NCBI GenBank assembly: GCA_015206785.1
Contig: JADEZQ010000008.1
Span: 1-64,000, forward strand
Source of the DNA: Quinella sp. 2Q5
GTDB lineage: Bacteria > Bacillota > Negativicutes > Selenomonadales > Selenomonadaceae
Length of the DNA stretch: 64,000 nucleotides
Direction: 5' to 3'
How positions within the stretch are numbered: position 1 is the first letter of the stretch; each line of letters opens with the position of its first letter. Under the pieces are notes generated by a model, which searched no databases, was not told the DNA's origin, and saw only the letters and a program-made list of their open reading frames with translations. A program made the translations under genes and the position numbers. Below, in pieces: positions 44,651 to 53,858 of this stretch.

Positions 44651-45760
44651 TCAAGCGCGCACGGGCGTGGCGACGTAAACATAGCCGTCGTTGTCGGGCT
44701 CGGTGAAGACCGCGGGGCTAAGGCGGTTAGTCAGACCAATGTTCACCTTCTGCGAATCAATCACGCGCATGACGTCGGCGATGTAGTTGACGTTGAAGGA
44801 AATTTCCAGATCTTCGCCTTCGATTTCGGCTTTGACGTGTTTGACTGCGCCGCCAATTTCCGGCGAAGCGGAAGAGACTTCGATGTTGTTGTCGCCGAAG
44901 GTGAACTTGACCGTGTTGTATTCGGTCTCCTTGGACATGAGCGCGACGAAGTCTACGGCGGCTTTGAATTCCGCGGTGTCCACCGTGACAAGCGTAGTGT
45001 TGGTGGAAGGGATAACTCTGTCGTAGGGCGGGAACATTCCTTCAATCAGCCGCGACGACACGAAGACGTTATCGAACGAGAACATCAGGTAGCGCGTGGA
45101 ATAGCTCACCGTCACTTGATTGTCGACGTCGTCGGGGGATATTCGCGCCAAGAGCCCGCGCAAACTTTCGGCAGGCACGACGAACGAACAACTCGGATAA
45201 GTTTCGGGCAACAGTTCGCTTGCAAGGGCAAGGCGGTGCGTGTTGGTTGCCACCATCAAAATCCGATCCTTGGCGAGCTCGAAAGAACAGCCGGTGAACA
45301 CGGGTCGCGAGTCTTCCTTAGCGACGGCAAAGACTGTCTTGCGAATCAGGTCGCGCAAAGTTTTCGTGCGGATTTGGAAGGAGTTTTCGCCTTCAGAGTA
45401 TTTGACCTTTGGGAAATCGCTGCAAGACATCGTCAACAGCTCGACGCCGGCAGAGCTCGCGTCAATCTTCAAAACGCTGCTGTCAATCTCGTCGGACAGG
45501 ACAAGCGTTTCACCGGGAATGCTGCGAACGAATTCATGGAGCTTCTTGCCGTTGACGACGACCTCGCCGGGGATTTCCGTGTTCACGGGGATTCGCACGA
45601 TTATGCCCGTGGCAAAATTGTTGGAATGGATTTCCAGCACGGAGCCTTCCGCGCGCATATAGATGCCCGTCAAAATCGGCGTCATGGGCTTGACTGCCAC
45701 CGCCCGCACCGCGAATTGCAACGCCTCGTTCAAGTCGCTCTTGTAACAGGTGAATTTCAT
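44651..45760 (-). CDS. dnaN: DNA polymerase III beta sliding clamp
   Basis: A 369-residue clamp subunit of normal length, three topologically similar domains: MKFTCYKSDLNEALQFAVRAV, NNFATGIIVRIPVN, GKKLHEFVRSIPG, then FPKVKYSEG and a C-terminal PVFTEPDNDGYVYVATPVRA (usually MPMR or PMR). It heads the dnaN-recF-dciA operon. The gene upstream is divergent cbiK, not dnaA, so the replication-origin gene cluster is rearranged or the origin is elsewhere. Confidence 0.96.
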   Translation of the reverse strand: MKFTCYKSDLNEALQFAVRAVAVKPMTPILTGIYMRAEGSVLEIHSNNFATGIIVRIPVNTEIPGEVVVNGKKLHEFVRSIPGETLVLSDEIDSSVLKIDASSAGVELLTMSCSDFPKVKYSEGENSFQIRTKTLRDLIRKTVFAVAKEDSRPVFTGCSFELAKDRILMVATNTHRLALASELLPETYPSCSFVVPAESLRGLLARISPDDVDNQVTVSYSTRYLMFSFDNVFVSSRLIEGMFPPYDRVIPSTNTTLVTVDTAEFKAAVDFVALMSKETEYNTVKFTFGDNNIEVSSASPEIGGAVKHVKAEIEGEDLEISFNVNYIADVMRVIDSQKVNIGLTNRLSPAVFTEPDNDGYVYVATPVRA

Positions 45761-45803
45761 TGTTCTTCCTCCTTAAAAAAGTGCTTTGTGTAATTCAAGA
45801 TGT

Positions 45804-45831
45804 TTGACAAATTTCCTGCATGTGGTAGGAT
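45804..45831 (+). promoter_or_regulatory. promoter of cbiK
   Basis: TTGACA, 16 bases, TAGGAT, in the 136-base divergent gap between dnaN and cbiK. No cobalamin riboswitch is recognisable in the short leader. Confidence 0.55.
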
Positions 45832-45896
45832 AGTTGCGGGATTCCTCTGCCAGAGAGATGTATGAGCGTGCGAAAAAAATTTTGGGAGGAATTCCG

Positions 45897-46880
45897 ATGA
45901 AGAACTGGAAAAAATTTTTGGCGGTGAGCGTGGCGGCTTCGAGTCTGTTTATCTCCGCGCCCGCCGACGCCGCTTACCAACTCAACGACGAGGTTGCCAA
46001 CCCGCCCGCCGCGTTGCAGATGGCGACGCAAATCGGTGTGCTCAAGTACGAGAACCCGTCAATGATGAACGCCGCCGACAAGGACGCAATCGTCGTCCTC
46101 AGCTTCGGCACGACCTTCCCTGACCAGCGCACCAAATCCATCGACGCCACCGCCAAAGCAATTCAATCCGCGCACCCCAATGCCAAAGTCGTCACCGCCT
46201 TCACCAGCCACATCGTCCTTAAGCACATCGCCGAGAACGAAGGCAAATGCGATTACCTGACGCCCGAGGAGACGCTTGAACAGCTCAAGCGCGAAGGCTA
46301 CACGCGCATTGCGCTCGTCTCGTTGGACGTTATCCCCGGCATGGAATACAAGTATGACGTCGCCCTCTTCCACGAGTACAAAACGCAGTTCAAGAAGATG
46401 ACGCTCGGCGAGCCGCTGATGTATTGGCAGGGGCAGGAAAATCAGCGCGACGACGTCACGCAGGTTATGCAAGCTCTGCACTTGCCGTCGTATAAGAAAG
46501 GCACCGCGATTCTGTTGATGGCGCACGGCACGCCCGATCCTTCCAACGCATACTATTCCGTCATGCAAAACAAGCTCAGCGCAATGAAACGCCCCGACGT
46601 CCACGTCTACACCGTCGAAGGTTGGCCGCGGCTGGAAGATTGGGCGGGCAAGCTCAAAATGCGCAAGGTCGAACGAATTATCCTCGTGCCGCTGATGATG
46701 GTTGCAGGTGACCACGCCAACAACGATATGGCAGGCGACGAGGAAGACTCGCACAAAATGATTCTGCAGAAGATGGGCTTCACGGTCGAAACCAAGCTTC
46801 AGGGGCTCGGCGAAAACAAACGCATCCGCGATATCTTCGTCGAACGCGCCAACGAGGCATTTGACGCCCTAACGAAATAA
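45897..46880 (+). CDS. cbiK: periplasmic sirohydrochlorin cobaltochelatase CbiK
   Basis: A 327-residue type II chelatase. It starts MKNWKKFLAVSVAASSLFISAPADAA, a Sec signal with an AxA cleavage site, so it is exported like the periplasmic CbiK of Desulfovibrio. The chelatase fold has VVLSFGTTFPDQR, LMAHGTPDPSN (metal His), VYTVEGWP (Glu) and VPLMMVAGDHANNDMAG (second metal His). CbiK inserts Co2+, or Fe2+ and others, into sirohydrochlorin; outside the cytoplasm it is more likely to act in heme or metal traffic. The ATG at 45897 has GGAGGAA upstream; the tracked start is 63 bases too early. No cobalamin genes adjoin. Confidence 0.92.
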   Translation: MKNWKKFLAVSVAASSLFISAPADAAYQLNDEVANPPAALQMATQIGVLKYENPSMMNAADKDAIVVLSFGTTFPDQRTKSIDATAKAIQSAHPNAKVVTAFTSHIVLKHIAENEGKCDYLTPEETLEQLKREGYTRIALVSLDVIPGMEYKYDVALFHEYKTQFKKMTLGEPLMYWQGQENQRDDVTQVMQALHLPSYKKGTAILLMAHGTPDPSNAYYSVMQNKLSAMKRPDVHVYTVEGWPRLEDWAGKLKMRKVERIILVPLMMVAGDHANNDMAGDEEDSHKMILQKMGFTVETKLQGLGENKRIRDIFVERANEAFDALTK

Positions 46881-46894
46881 CCGACAACACCTCA

Positions 46895-46928
46895 GACGCT
46901 CGAAACTCTTCGGGCGTCATTTTTTTTC
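46895..46928 (+). terminator. intrinsic terminator of cbiK
   Basis: GACGCTCG pairs with CGGGCGTC (one T-G) around AAACTCTT, followed by a T run. Confidence 0.8.
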
Positions 46929-46984
46929 GCTAACGTGTAGACTGCCGCCGCCGCTTATGCTATCATTAACGACGATTGGTTACA

Positions 46985-47013
46985 TTGACTTTCCTTTCGC
47001 GTTAAACTACAAT
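46985..47013 (+). promoter_or_regulatory. promoter of the chemoreceptor leader
   Basis: TTGACT, 17 bases, TACAAT. It sets a start near 47020 and so a leader of about 220 bases before the chemoreceptor ATG. Confidence 0.65.
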
Positions 47014-47017
47014 CGGA

Positions 47018-47236
47018 AGGCTTAAAACACCACGGCGGGAAGGAACGCTTGCGGGAGGGGGCAGCCTATAGAAAATTTTCGGCAGGTTTTTGCTACCGCA
47101 CCGAACGGCGGAAGGTCACGCCCAATTTTCGGGAATCGTTCGCAGTTGAGATTGGCGGTTGACAGGACGAAGAGCTCCTGCCGTAAAATCTCAGGCGCAA
47201 AAAATTTTTCAGTCCGCCAAGCAAAGGAGGAAGTGT
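47018..47236 (+). promoter_or_regulatory. long structured 5' leader of the chemoreceptor gene, candidate riboswitch
   Basis: This gene-free stretch of about 220 bases is GC-rich and full of complementary segments: AGGCT (47018) with AGCCT (47063), CGAAC (47102) with GTTCG (47138), GGCG (47107) with CGCC (47119), and GAGATT (47148) with AATCTC (47187) enclosing CAGGA/TCCTG. Just before the AAGGAGG, GGCG (47194) can pair with CGCC (47215), which competes with pairing of GGCGG (47154) to CCGCC (47214). The run AATCTCAGGCGCAAA with an upstream CGAAG vaguely recalls the glycine riboswitch core, but the rest does not fit. I call it a candidate regulatory RNA of unknown ligand. Confidence 0.5.
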
Positions 47237-47240
47237 TTCT

Positions 47241-48986
47241 ATGTCATGGTTAAACAACATGCGAGTTGCGTACAAGCTGTTGCTTCTTAACGTTATCGCA
47301 CTCATCGGCATGATCGTCATCGGGCTCGTCGGCTACAGCGCGGTTATGACGGCGCAAAACGATTTGAACACAATCAGCCAGACGTACTTGAAGGGCATTT
47401 TTGAGATTGGTCGTTGCCGCCACGCCGTCCGCTATGCGCAGGTTCAGGCAGTCCTCGCGCCGTTGACGGTTGACCCCGCGCTCTATCAGTCCCGCCTGGA
47501 TAAATACAACGGCGGCGTCAAAGAGTTGGAAGAGTCCTTGGCACTCTACGAAGAGATCATCAAAGACGACGCGCAGGCTCGTGCCCAGGTCGACGCCGCT
47601 AAACGCGAATGGGCTAAATTTAAAGCCGGCGCGGACAAAATGTTCACGATGAAATCGCCGGTCGGTGATACCAGTGCCATTGCCGCGCACCGCAACGCTT
47701 CGCTCGAATTCTATCAGAACGAAGTTATGCCCTACGCGGTTTCCTGCGGCGAAGCAATTTTGGCAATCCAGCAGAAAGCTTACGAAGACTCCGACAAGAC
47801 CATCGAACGCAGCAACGAAGGCATCGCCTCTTCCGTTCGCAACCTGTTCATCGCGCTCGGTGCCACTTTCGTCCTGTTGATTTTCATCAGCTTGTCCATC
47901 ACCAAAGCAATCACCAATCCGCTCAGCAACATGGTTCAGGCACTTCACCTGCTCAAAGAAGGCGACTTCCGCCGCACCGATTTGCTTGACGCCGACCGCG
48001 GCGACGAATTCGGAGCAATGGCTCTTGCAGTTCGTGAAATGCGCCAGGCAATCAGCAAACTGATTCACCAGACCAGCGACTCCTCCAGCCAGTTCGCCGC
48101 TTCTTCCGAAGAATTGACCGCCTCCGCACATCAAAGCGCACAGGCTTCCGAACAGGTTGCCCAGTCCGTCACCAACAGCGCGGGTGCCGTCGTCGAACAG
48201 CAGAGCTACGTCAACGACGCTATGGACGCCATCAACAACGCGCTTGAATCCATCGACAACCTCGCCAAGACCGCCGACAAAGTCGCCGAGCACGTCGCCT
48301 CCGCAAACGACGAGGCAGCCGCCGGTACCGAAGCTGTCGAAACCGCAGTTAACCAGATTATCAGCGTCGAGAAGATCGTCAACGACTCCGCGCTCACCGT
48401 CGACAAGCTCGGCAAACGTTCTCAGGAAATCGGTCAGATCGTCGAAGCCATCAGCGGCATCGCCGAACAGACCAACCTGCTCGCACTGAACGCCGCTATC
48501 GAAGCTGCACGCGCCGGTGAACACGGTCGCGGATTCGCGGTCGTTTCCGAAGAAGTCCGCAAGCTCGCCGAAGAATCGCAGGAAGCCGCCCAGAAGATCG
48601 GCACGCTCATCGGCGACATTCAATCCGACACCACCGACGCCGTCGACTCCATGCAGAAGGGCAACGCCGCTGTCCGCACGGGCACCCAGTCCGTCGAGAA
48701 ACTGCGCTCCACCTTCGACAGCATCCGCGACGCCTCCAACAACGTCCAGAAGGAAGCCAACAACATGGTCAAGGAACTCAAGGAAGTCGAAAAGCTCACC
48801 TACACAATCCGCGACCGCTCCGAAAAAATTCTCGACAAGGGCACGCAGGTCTCCCGTGAAATGGAAAGCGTCTCTGCCGCCGCCGAGCAACAGTCCGCTT
48901 CCGCCGAGGAAATCTCCTCCGCCGCAGACGAACTCGCCCGCTTGGCGCAAGACCTGCAGAACTCCCTGCAACGCTTCCAGTATTAA
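47241..48986 (+). CDS. methyl-accepting chemotaxis protein
   Basis: A 581-residue chemoreceptor. TM1 is [27 protein letters not shown]; a four-helix-bundle ligand domain follows (about 35-200, with [13 protein letters not shown]), then TM2 ([18 protein letters not shown]), HAMP ([23 protein letters not shown]) and the cytoplasmic coiled coil with the invariant hairpin tip [31 protein letters not shown]-terminal methylation helices ([14 protein letters not shown]) are present. It signals to CheA/CheW, not in the window. It is expressed from its own promoter through the long leader described separately. AAGGAGG lies 10 bases before the ATG. Confidence 0.95.
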   Translation: MSWLNNMRVAYKLLLLNVIALIGMIVIGLVGYSAVMTAQNDLNTISQTYLKGIFEIGRCRHAVRYAQVQAVLAPLTVDPALYQSRLDKYNGGVKELEESLALYEEIIKDDAQARAQVDAAKREWAKFKAGADKMFTMKSPVGDTSAIAAHRNASLEFYQNEVMPYAVSCGEAILAIQQKAYEDSDKTIERSNEGIASSVRNLFIALGATFVLLIFISLSITKAITNPLSNMVQALHLLKEGDFRRTDLLDADRGDEFGAMALAVREMRQAISKLIHQTSDSSSQFAASSEELTASAHQSAQASEQVAQSVTNSAGAVVEQQSYVNDAMDAINNALESIDNLAKTADKVAEHVASANDEAAAGTEAVETAVNQIISVEKIVNDSALTVDKLGKRSQEIGQIVEAISGIAEQTNLLALNAAIEAARAGEHGRGFAVVSEEVRKLAEESQEAAQKIGTLIGDIQSDTTDAVDSMQKGNAAVRTGTQSVEKLRSTFDSIRDASNNVQKEANNMVKELKEVEKLTYTIRDRSEKILDKGTQVSREMESVSAAAEQQSASAEEISSAADELARLAQDLQNSLQRFQY

Positions 48987-49012
48987 TCCACGACTTACAA
49001 CGCCAAATTCAG

Positions 49013-49039
49013 CCCCCGACTCACGTTGGGGGTTTTTTC
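49013..49039 (+). terminator. intrinsic terminator of the chemoreceptor gene
   Basis: CCCCCGAC pairs with GTTGGGGG (one G-T) around TCAC, followed by a T run. Confidence 0.85.
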
Positions 49040-49084
49040 GTGCAGTCGCGTGTTTGCAGAAAATTCGTGGCATATGCGGCGCGG

Positions 49085-49113
49085 TTTACTTTTTTATAGC
49101 CGCGTGATATAAT
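49085..49113 (+). promoter_or_regulatory. promoter of the pyruvate:ferredoxin oxidoreductase-leuB operon
   Basis: TTTACT, 17 bases, TATAAT, about 49 bases before the start codon. Confidence 0.65.
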
Positions 49114-49161
49114 CGCCCGCAAAATTATTTCCAGCAAATGAGAGGAGAGCTTTGATAGCTA

Positions 49162-52100
49162 ATGGCAAGAAAAATGAAGACGATGGACGGCAATCAGGCG
49201 GCGGCGTATGTATCCTACGCATTCACGGACGTAGCCGCGATTTACCCGATAACGCCGTCGTCGCCGATGGCTGAAGACGTTGACGTCATGGCGGCACGCG
49301 GCGTCAAAAATATTTTCGGGCAGAAGGTTCGGCTGGTTGAACTGCAATCCGAAGGCGGCGCGGCCGGCACGGTTCACGGCTCGTTGCAGGCGGGCGCATT
49401 GACCACGACATACACGGCGTCGCAGGGATTTTTGCTGATGATTCCCAACCTGTACAAGATTGCGGGCGAAATGCTCCCAGGCGTCTTCCACGTCTCCGCC
49501 AGAGCATTGGCGACGTCCACGCTGTCAATCTTCGGCGACCATCAAGACGTTATGGCGGCGCGACAGACCGGTTGCGCGATGTTCGCCGAATCGAGCGTGC
49601 AGGAAGTTATGGACTTGTCGGCGGTGGCTCATCTGGCGGCGATTAAGGGGCGCATTCCGTTCATCAATTTCTTTGACGGCTTCCGCACGTCGCACGAGAT
49701 CCAGAAGATTGAGCTGATCGATTACGCGGACCTTGCGAAGCTCACGGACTTCGACGCGGTCAATGAATTCCGCCACAGAGCATTGAACCCCGACCACCCC
49801 GTCATGCGCGGCACTGCGACCAACCCCGACGTCTACTTCCAAATTCGCGAGACCGTCAACAACAATTACGAGAACCTTCCCGACATCGTCGAAGAGATTA
49901 TGGCGGACGTCGCCAAAGTCACCGGCCGCGTGCATCACGTCTTCGATTACAGCGGCGCACCCGACGCCGAACGCGTTATCATTGCCATCGGCTCCGCTTG
50001 CCAGACGATTGAAGAGGCAGTCAACTATCTCAACGCCCGCGGCGAAAAAGTCGGCTGCGTCAGCGTGCACCTGTATCGCCCGTTCAGCGTCAAACACTTC
50101 CTCAACGCCATTCCCGCCACCGTCAAGAAAATCGCCGTCCTCGACCGCACGAAGGAGAGCGGTGCCGTCGGCGAACCGTTGTATCTGGACGTGAAGGCGG
50201 CGTTCTACGACCGTGACAACAAGCCCGTCATCGTCGGCGGACGTTACGGTCTGGGCGGCAAAGACACCACTCCCGACCAAATCCTTGCCGTGTTCGACGA
50301 GCTCACCAAGGACGTCCCCGCCAACGGATTCACCATCGGCATCAACGACGACGTCTCCAATAAATCACTCGCCGCCGCGCACCACGACGTTGACCTCACG
50401 CCCGAAGGCACCACCGCTTGCAAATTCTGGGGGCTCGGCTCGGACGGCACCGTCGGCGCGAACAAATCCGCCATCAAAATCATCGGCGACAACACCGACC
50501 TTTACGCGCAAGCTTACTTCGCATACGACAGCAAAAAATCCGGCGGCATCACCATGAGCCATCTGCGCTTCGGTGAAAAACCGATTACCTCGCCGTATCT
50601 CATCACCAAGCCCGACTTCGTCAGCTGCTCGCAGAAAAGTTACGTGCACCACTACAACTTGATTGCGGGCATGAAACGCGGCGGCACCTTCCTGCTCAAC
50701 ACCGACTGGAGCGACGAGAAGCTCGGCAAAAAGCTCAAGCCGTCAATGAAACGCTACATCGTCGACAACGACATTCAGGTCTACACCGTCAACGCCGTCA
50801 AGATCGCCGGCGAACTCGGTCTCGGCGGACGCTTCAACATGGTCATGCAAGCCGCGTTCTTCAAGCTCGCCAACATCATTCCGATTGACGACGCCGTTCG
50901 CTACCTCAAAGACGCCGTGGAAAAATCTTATGGCTCGAAGGGGCAGAACGTCGTCGACATGAACTGCGGGGCGATTGACCAAGGTATCGCCGCGTTGCAC
51001 AAGGTCGATATCAGCGCGTGGGACGTCGACGATACGAGCATGAATCAGCAGACGCAACAGGTTGACCCGCCCGAATTCATCACCGACATTCAGAACGTCA
51101 TCAACCGTCAGGAAGGCGACATCCTGCCCGTGAGCAAGTTCGTCAAGCTCGCGGACGGCACGTTCCCCGTCGGCGGCACTGCCTACGAGAAGCGCGGCAC
51201 CGCCATCAAAGTTCCCGCGTGGGACAAATCCAAATGCATCGGCTGCAACCAATGTTCATTCGTCTGCCCGCACGCGGCGATTCGTCCCGTGCTCACGACC
51301 AACGACGAGCTTGCCAACGCGCCCGAAGGTTTTGAGTCCATTCCGTCAAAAATTTCTCGCGGCGCATACAATCTCACAATCGCCGTGTCGACGTATGACT
51401 GCCTCGGTTGCGGCAACTGTGCGCAGGTCTGTCCGAAGCAAGCGTTGACTATGGTCAAGTTCGACGACGCGGCTAAGGCTCGGCAGAAAATTTTCGACTA
51501 CGGCTTGAAGGTCACGCCCAAGACAAATCCCACGAAGAAGACCACCGTCATCGGCAGCCAGTTCGAGAAGCCGCTGTTCGAGTTCAGCGGAGCTTGCGCG
51601 GGTTGCGGCGAGACTCCCTACGCGAAACTTTTGACGCAACTGTTCGGCGACCGCATGATGATTGCCAACGCGACGGGTTGTTCGTCAATCTGGGGCGCGT
51701 CGGCTCCGGCAATGCCCTACACCGTCAACGCCAAAGGTCACGGTCCCGCCTGGGGCAACTCGCTTTTCGAAGACAACGCCGAATACGGTCTGGGCATGTT
51801 CCTCGGCGTCAAGGCGGTGCGCGAAGCTCTTGCTGCCGACGTCGAACAGGCAATCGCCTCGGATATCAGCGACGAACTCAAAGCCGCGCTCACCGATTGG
51901 AAAGACAACCGCGACGTCAGCGACGGCACCCGCGAACGCGCTGACAAGTTGACGGCATTGCTCGAAGCTCAACGCGGCGACAACGAATTGCTCAACAAAA
52001 TTTTCGCCAACAAAGATTTCTTCGTGAAGCGTTCGCAATGGATTCTCGGCGGCGACGGTTGGGCTTACGATATCGGCTACGGCGGATTGGATCACGTCCT

Positions 52101-52680
52101 TGCCAGCGGCGAAGATGTCAACGTCTTCGTCTTCGACACGGAAGTCTATTCCAACACCGGCGGTCAGGCGTCCAAGGCGACTCCCGCGGCGGCGATTGCG
52201 CAGTTCGCGGCGACCGGCAAGCGCACGAAGAAAAAAGACCTCGGCAAGATGGCGATGAGCTACGGTTACGTTTACGTCGCGCAGGTGTCGATGGGTGCCG
52301 ACCAAAATCAGTTGCTCAAGGCTATCACCGAAGCCGAAGCTTATCCGGGGCCGTCGCTGATTGTCGCCTATGCTCCCTGCATCAATCACGGCATCCGCAA
52401 AGGCATGGGCTCCAGCCAGTTGGAAGGCAAGCTCGCCGTTCAATGCGGCTACTGGGCGAACTGGAGATACAATCCGCAACTCGTCGCCGCGGGCAAAAAT
52501 CCCTTCACGCTCGACAGCAAGGATCCCGACTTCAGCAAGTTCCAAGAGTTCCTCATGGGCGAAGTCCGTTACTCGTCGCTCAAACGCAATTACCCCGACG
52601 CCGCGCAGGCTCTGTTCGAAAAGACTCAACACGACGCCGAAGAACGCATCGCAGGTTACAAAATCCTCGCGGGCAAGTAA
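49162..52680 (+). CDS. nifJ: pyruvate:ferredoxin (flavodoxin) oxidoreductase, single-chain
   Basis: The 1172-residue enzyme oxidises pyruvate to acetyl-CoA and CO2, reducing ferredoxin or flavodoxin, the central step of anaerobic pyruvate use. Domains: pyrimidine-binding domain I (MKTMDGNQAAAYVSYAFTDVAAIYPITPSSPMAE), the transketolase C-like domain, the CoA-binding part, a two-cluster ferredoxin domain (CIGCNQCSFVCPHAAI and CLGCGNCAQVCPKQAL, about 690-760), and the ThDP pyrophosphate domain (CAGCGETPYAKLL, GDGWAYDIGYGGLDHVLASG, DTEVYSNTGGQASKATP). The start matches the family although the Shine-Dalgarno GAGGAG is about 14 bases away. leuB follows after 12 bases. Confidence 0.97.
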   Translation: MARKMKTMDGNQAAAYVSYAFTDVAAIYPITPSSPMAEDVDVMAARGVKNIFGQKVRLVELQSEGGAAGTVHGSLQAGALTTTYTASQGFLLMIPNLYKIAGEMLPGVFHVSARALATSTLSIFGDHQDVMAARQTGCAMFAESSVQEVMDLSAVAHLAAIKGRIPFINFFDGFRTSHEIQKIELIDYADLAKLTDFDAVNEFRHRALNPDHPVMRGTATNPDVYFQIRETVNNNYENLPDIVEEIMADVAKVTGRVHHVFDYSGAPDAERVIIAIGSACQTIEEAVNYLNARGEKVGCVSVHLYRPFSVKHFLNAIPATVKKIAVLDRTKESGAVGEPLYLDVKAAFYDRDNKPVIVGGRYGLGGKDTTPDQILAVFDELTKDVPANGFTIGINDDVSNKSLAAAHHDVDLTPEGTTACKFWGLGSDGTVGANKSAIKIIGDNTDLYAQAYFAYDSKKSGGITMSHLRFGEKPITSPYLITKPDFVSCSQKSYVHHYNLIAGMKRGGTFLLNTDWSDEKLGKKLKPSMKRYIVDNDIQVYTVNAVKIAGELGLGGRFNMVMQAAFFKLANIIPIDDAVRYLKDAVEKSYGSKGQNVVDMNCGAIDQGIAALHKVDISAWDVDDTSMNQQTQQVDPPEFITDIQNVINRQEGDILPVSKFVKLADGTFPVGGTAYEKRGTAIKVPAWDKSKCIGCNQCSFVCPHAAIRPVLTTNDELANAPEGFESIPSKISRGAYNLTIAVSTYDCLGCGNCAQVCPKQALTMVKFDDAAKARQKIFDYGLKVTPKTNPTKKTTVIGSQFEKPLFEFSGACAGCGETPYAKLLTQLFGDRMMIANATGCSSIWGASAPAMPYTVNAKGHGPAWGNSLFEDNAEYGLGMFLGVKAVREALAADVEQAIASDISDELKAALTDWKDNRDVSDGTRERADKLTALLEAQRGDNELLNKIFANKDFFVKRSQWILGGDGWAYDIGYGGLDHVLASGEDVNVFVFDTEVYSNTGGQASKATPAAAIAQFAATGKRTKKKDLGKMAMSYGYVYVAQVSMGADQNQLLKAITEAEAYPGPSLIVAYAPCINHGIRKGMGSSQLEGKLAVQCGYWANWRYNPQLVAAGKNPFTLDSKDPDFSKFQEFLMGEVRYSSLKRNYPDAAQALFEKTQHDAEERIAGYKILAGK

Positions 52681-52692
52681 GGAGCACACGTC

Positions 52693-53757
52693 ATGAAAAA
52701 AATCATCGTCATTCCCGGCGACGGCATCGGGCAGGAGATTACAGCCTCCGCCGTCAAAGTTCTGCGCAAGGTCGACGCGAAGTTCAACATCGGCATGGAA
52801 TTCGATTACCGCGACGCGGGCGGCACCAGCTACGAAAAATTCGGCACGCCGCTCACCGACGAAGCCTTGGACGCTTGCAAGAAAGCTGACGGCGTTCTCT
52901 TCGGCGCGGTCGGCGGCAAGAAGTGGGATTCGCTCCCCGTGCACCTGCGCCCCGAAAAAGCCATCTTCGGCTTGCGCAAAGGTCTCGGTCTTTTCGCGAA
53001 TCTTCGCCCGACGAAAGTTTATCCTGAGCTGGTGAATTCGTCGCCGCTCAAGCCTGAACTCGTCGGCGGCAGCGATTTGCTCATCGTGCGCGAATTGGTC
53101 GGCGGAATTTATTTCGGTCCGCGCTGTGAATCCGAAACTAAAGACGGCGTCGAGCAAGCGTGGGATACCGAAATTTATTCCGTGCCCGAAATCGAACGGA
53201 TAACCCGCCTCGCCTTCGAGACTGCCCGTCTTCGCCGCGGCAAAGTCACGTCCGTCGACAAGGCGAACGTTTTGGCGGCAAGCAGATTGTGGCGCAAGGT
53301 TGTCGTCGACGTGGCGAAGAACTTCCCCGACGTCGAGCTCAATCATCTGTACGTTGACAACGCCGCAATGCAACTCGTCCTCAACCCCGCGCAGTTCGAC
53401 GTCATCGTCACCAACAACATCTTCGGCGACATCCTCAGCGACGAGGCGGCGGTCATCGGCGGATCAATCGGGCTCATGCCTTCGGCGTCGATTGGTGAGC
53501 TAACCAGCCTGTACGAACCGATTCACGGCTCCGCGCCCGACATCGCCGGCAAAGGCATCGCCAACCCAATGGGCACGATCTTGAGCGCGGCAATGCTCCT
53601 GCGCTACAGTCTGAATCGTTCCGCCGCCGCCGCCGTAATCGAAACCGCAATCGAACGCACGCTTGCCGACGGATACAGAACCGCCGACATCTTCACCGAC
53701 GGATTCAAACGCATCGGCACCGACGAGGCGACCGAAATCATCTGCAACAACATCTGA
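52693..53757 (+). CDS. leuB: 3-isopropylmalate dehydrogenase
   Basis: LeuB oxidises and decarboxylates 3-isopropylmalate to 2-ketoisocaproate with NAD+. The 354-residue protein has [59 protein letters not shown], [18 protein letters not shown] [17 protein letters not shown] (metal Asp residues) and the adenosine loop [20 protein letters not shown]. It lies directly behind the oxidoreductase with its own AAGGAG, without other leu genes nearby. Confidence 0.96.
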   Translation: MKKIIVIPGDGIGQEITASAVKVLRKVDAKFNIGMEFDYRDAGGTSYEKFGTPLTDEALDACKKADGVLFGAVGGKKWDSLPVHLRPEKAIFGLRKGLGLFANLRPTKVYPELVNSSPLKPELVGGSDLLIVRELVGGIYFGPRCESETKDGVEQAWDTEIYSVPEIERITRLAFETARLRRGKVTSVDKANVLAASRLWRKVVVDVAKNFPDVELNHLYVDNAAMQLVLNPAQFDVIVTNNIFGDILSDEAAVIGGSIGLMPSASIGELTSLYEPIHGSAPDIAGKGIANPMGTILSAAMLLRYSLNRSAAAAVIETAIERTLADGYRTADIFTDGFKRIGTDEATEIICNNI

Positions 53758-53769
53758 CATCAATCGACG

Positions 53770-53807
53770 AGCACTGTCTTCCGCAAAGGTTGACGGTGCT
53801 TTTTTTG
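53770..53807 (+). terminator. intrinsic terminator of leuB
   Basis: AGCACTGTC pairs with GACGGTGCT (one T-G), followed by seven T. Confidence 0.8.
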
Positions 53808-53858
53808 TGCTATCATCAACGGAGCAGTTCAACCATCACGAACGGAGAGTGACTTTCT

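Noticed and set aside
45761-45896. Replication origin or cobalamin riboswitch between dnaN and cbiK
   Set aside because: Only 136 bases, no cluster of DnaA boxes and no conserved riboswitch core visible.
47018-47236. A definite glycine riboswitch call for the chemoreceptor leader
   Set aside because: Only a short 3' segment resembles the consensus; the P3 region and the first aptamer cannot be aligned, so it is reported as unassigned.
47250-49073. 607-residue minus-strand ORF opposite the chemoreceptor
   Set aside because: It is a shadow created by codon bias in a GC-rich gene; the plus strand encodes a textbook chemoreceptor with promoter and terminator.
51685-53373. 562-residue minus-strand ORF across nifJ and leuB
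   Set aside because: Low-complexity shadow frame crossing two certain genes; no start signals.
53792-53820. Promoter TTGACG-15-TATCAT before the flavoprotein gene
   Set aside because: The spacer is too short and the -35 box lies inside the leuB terminator stem.
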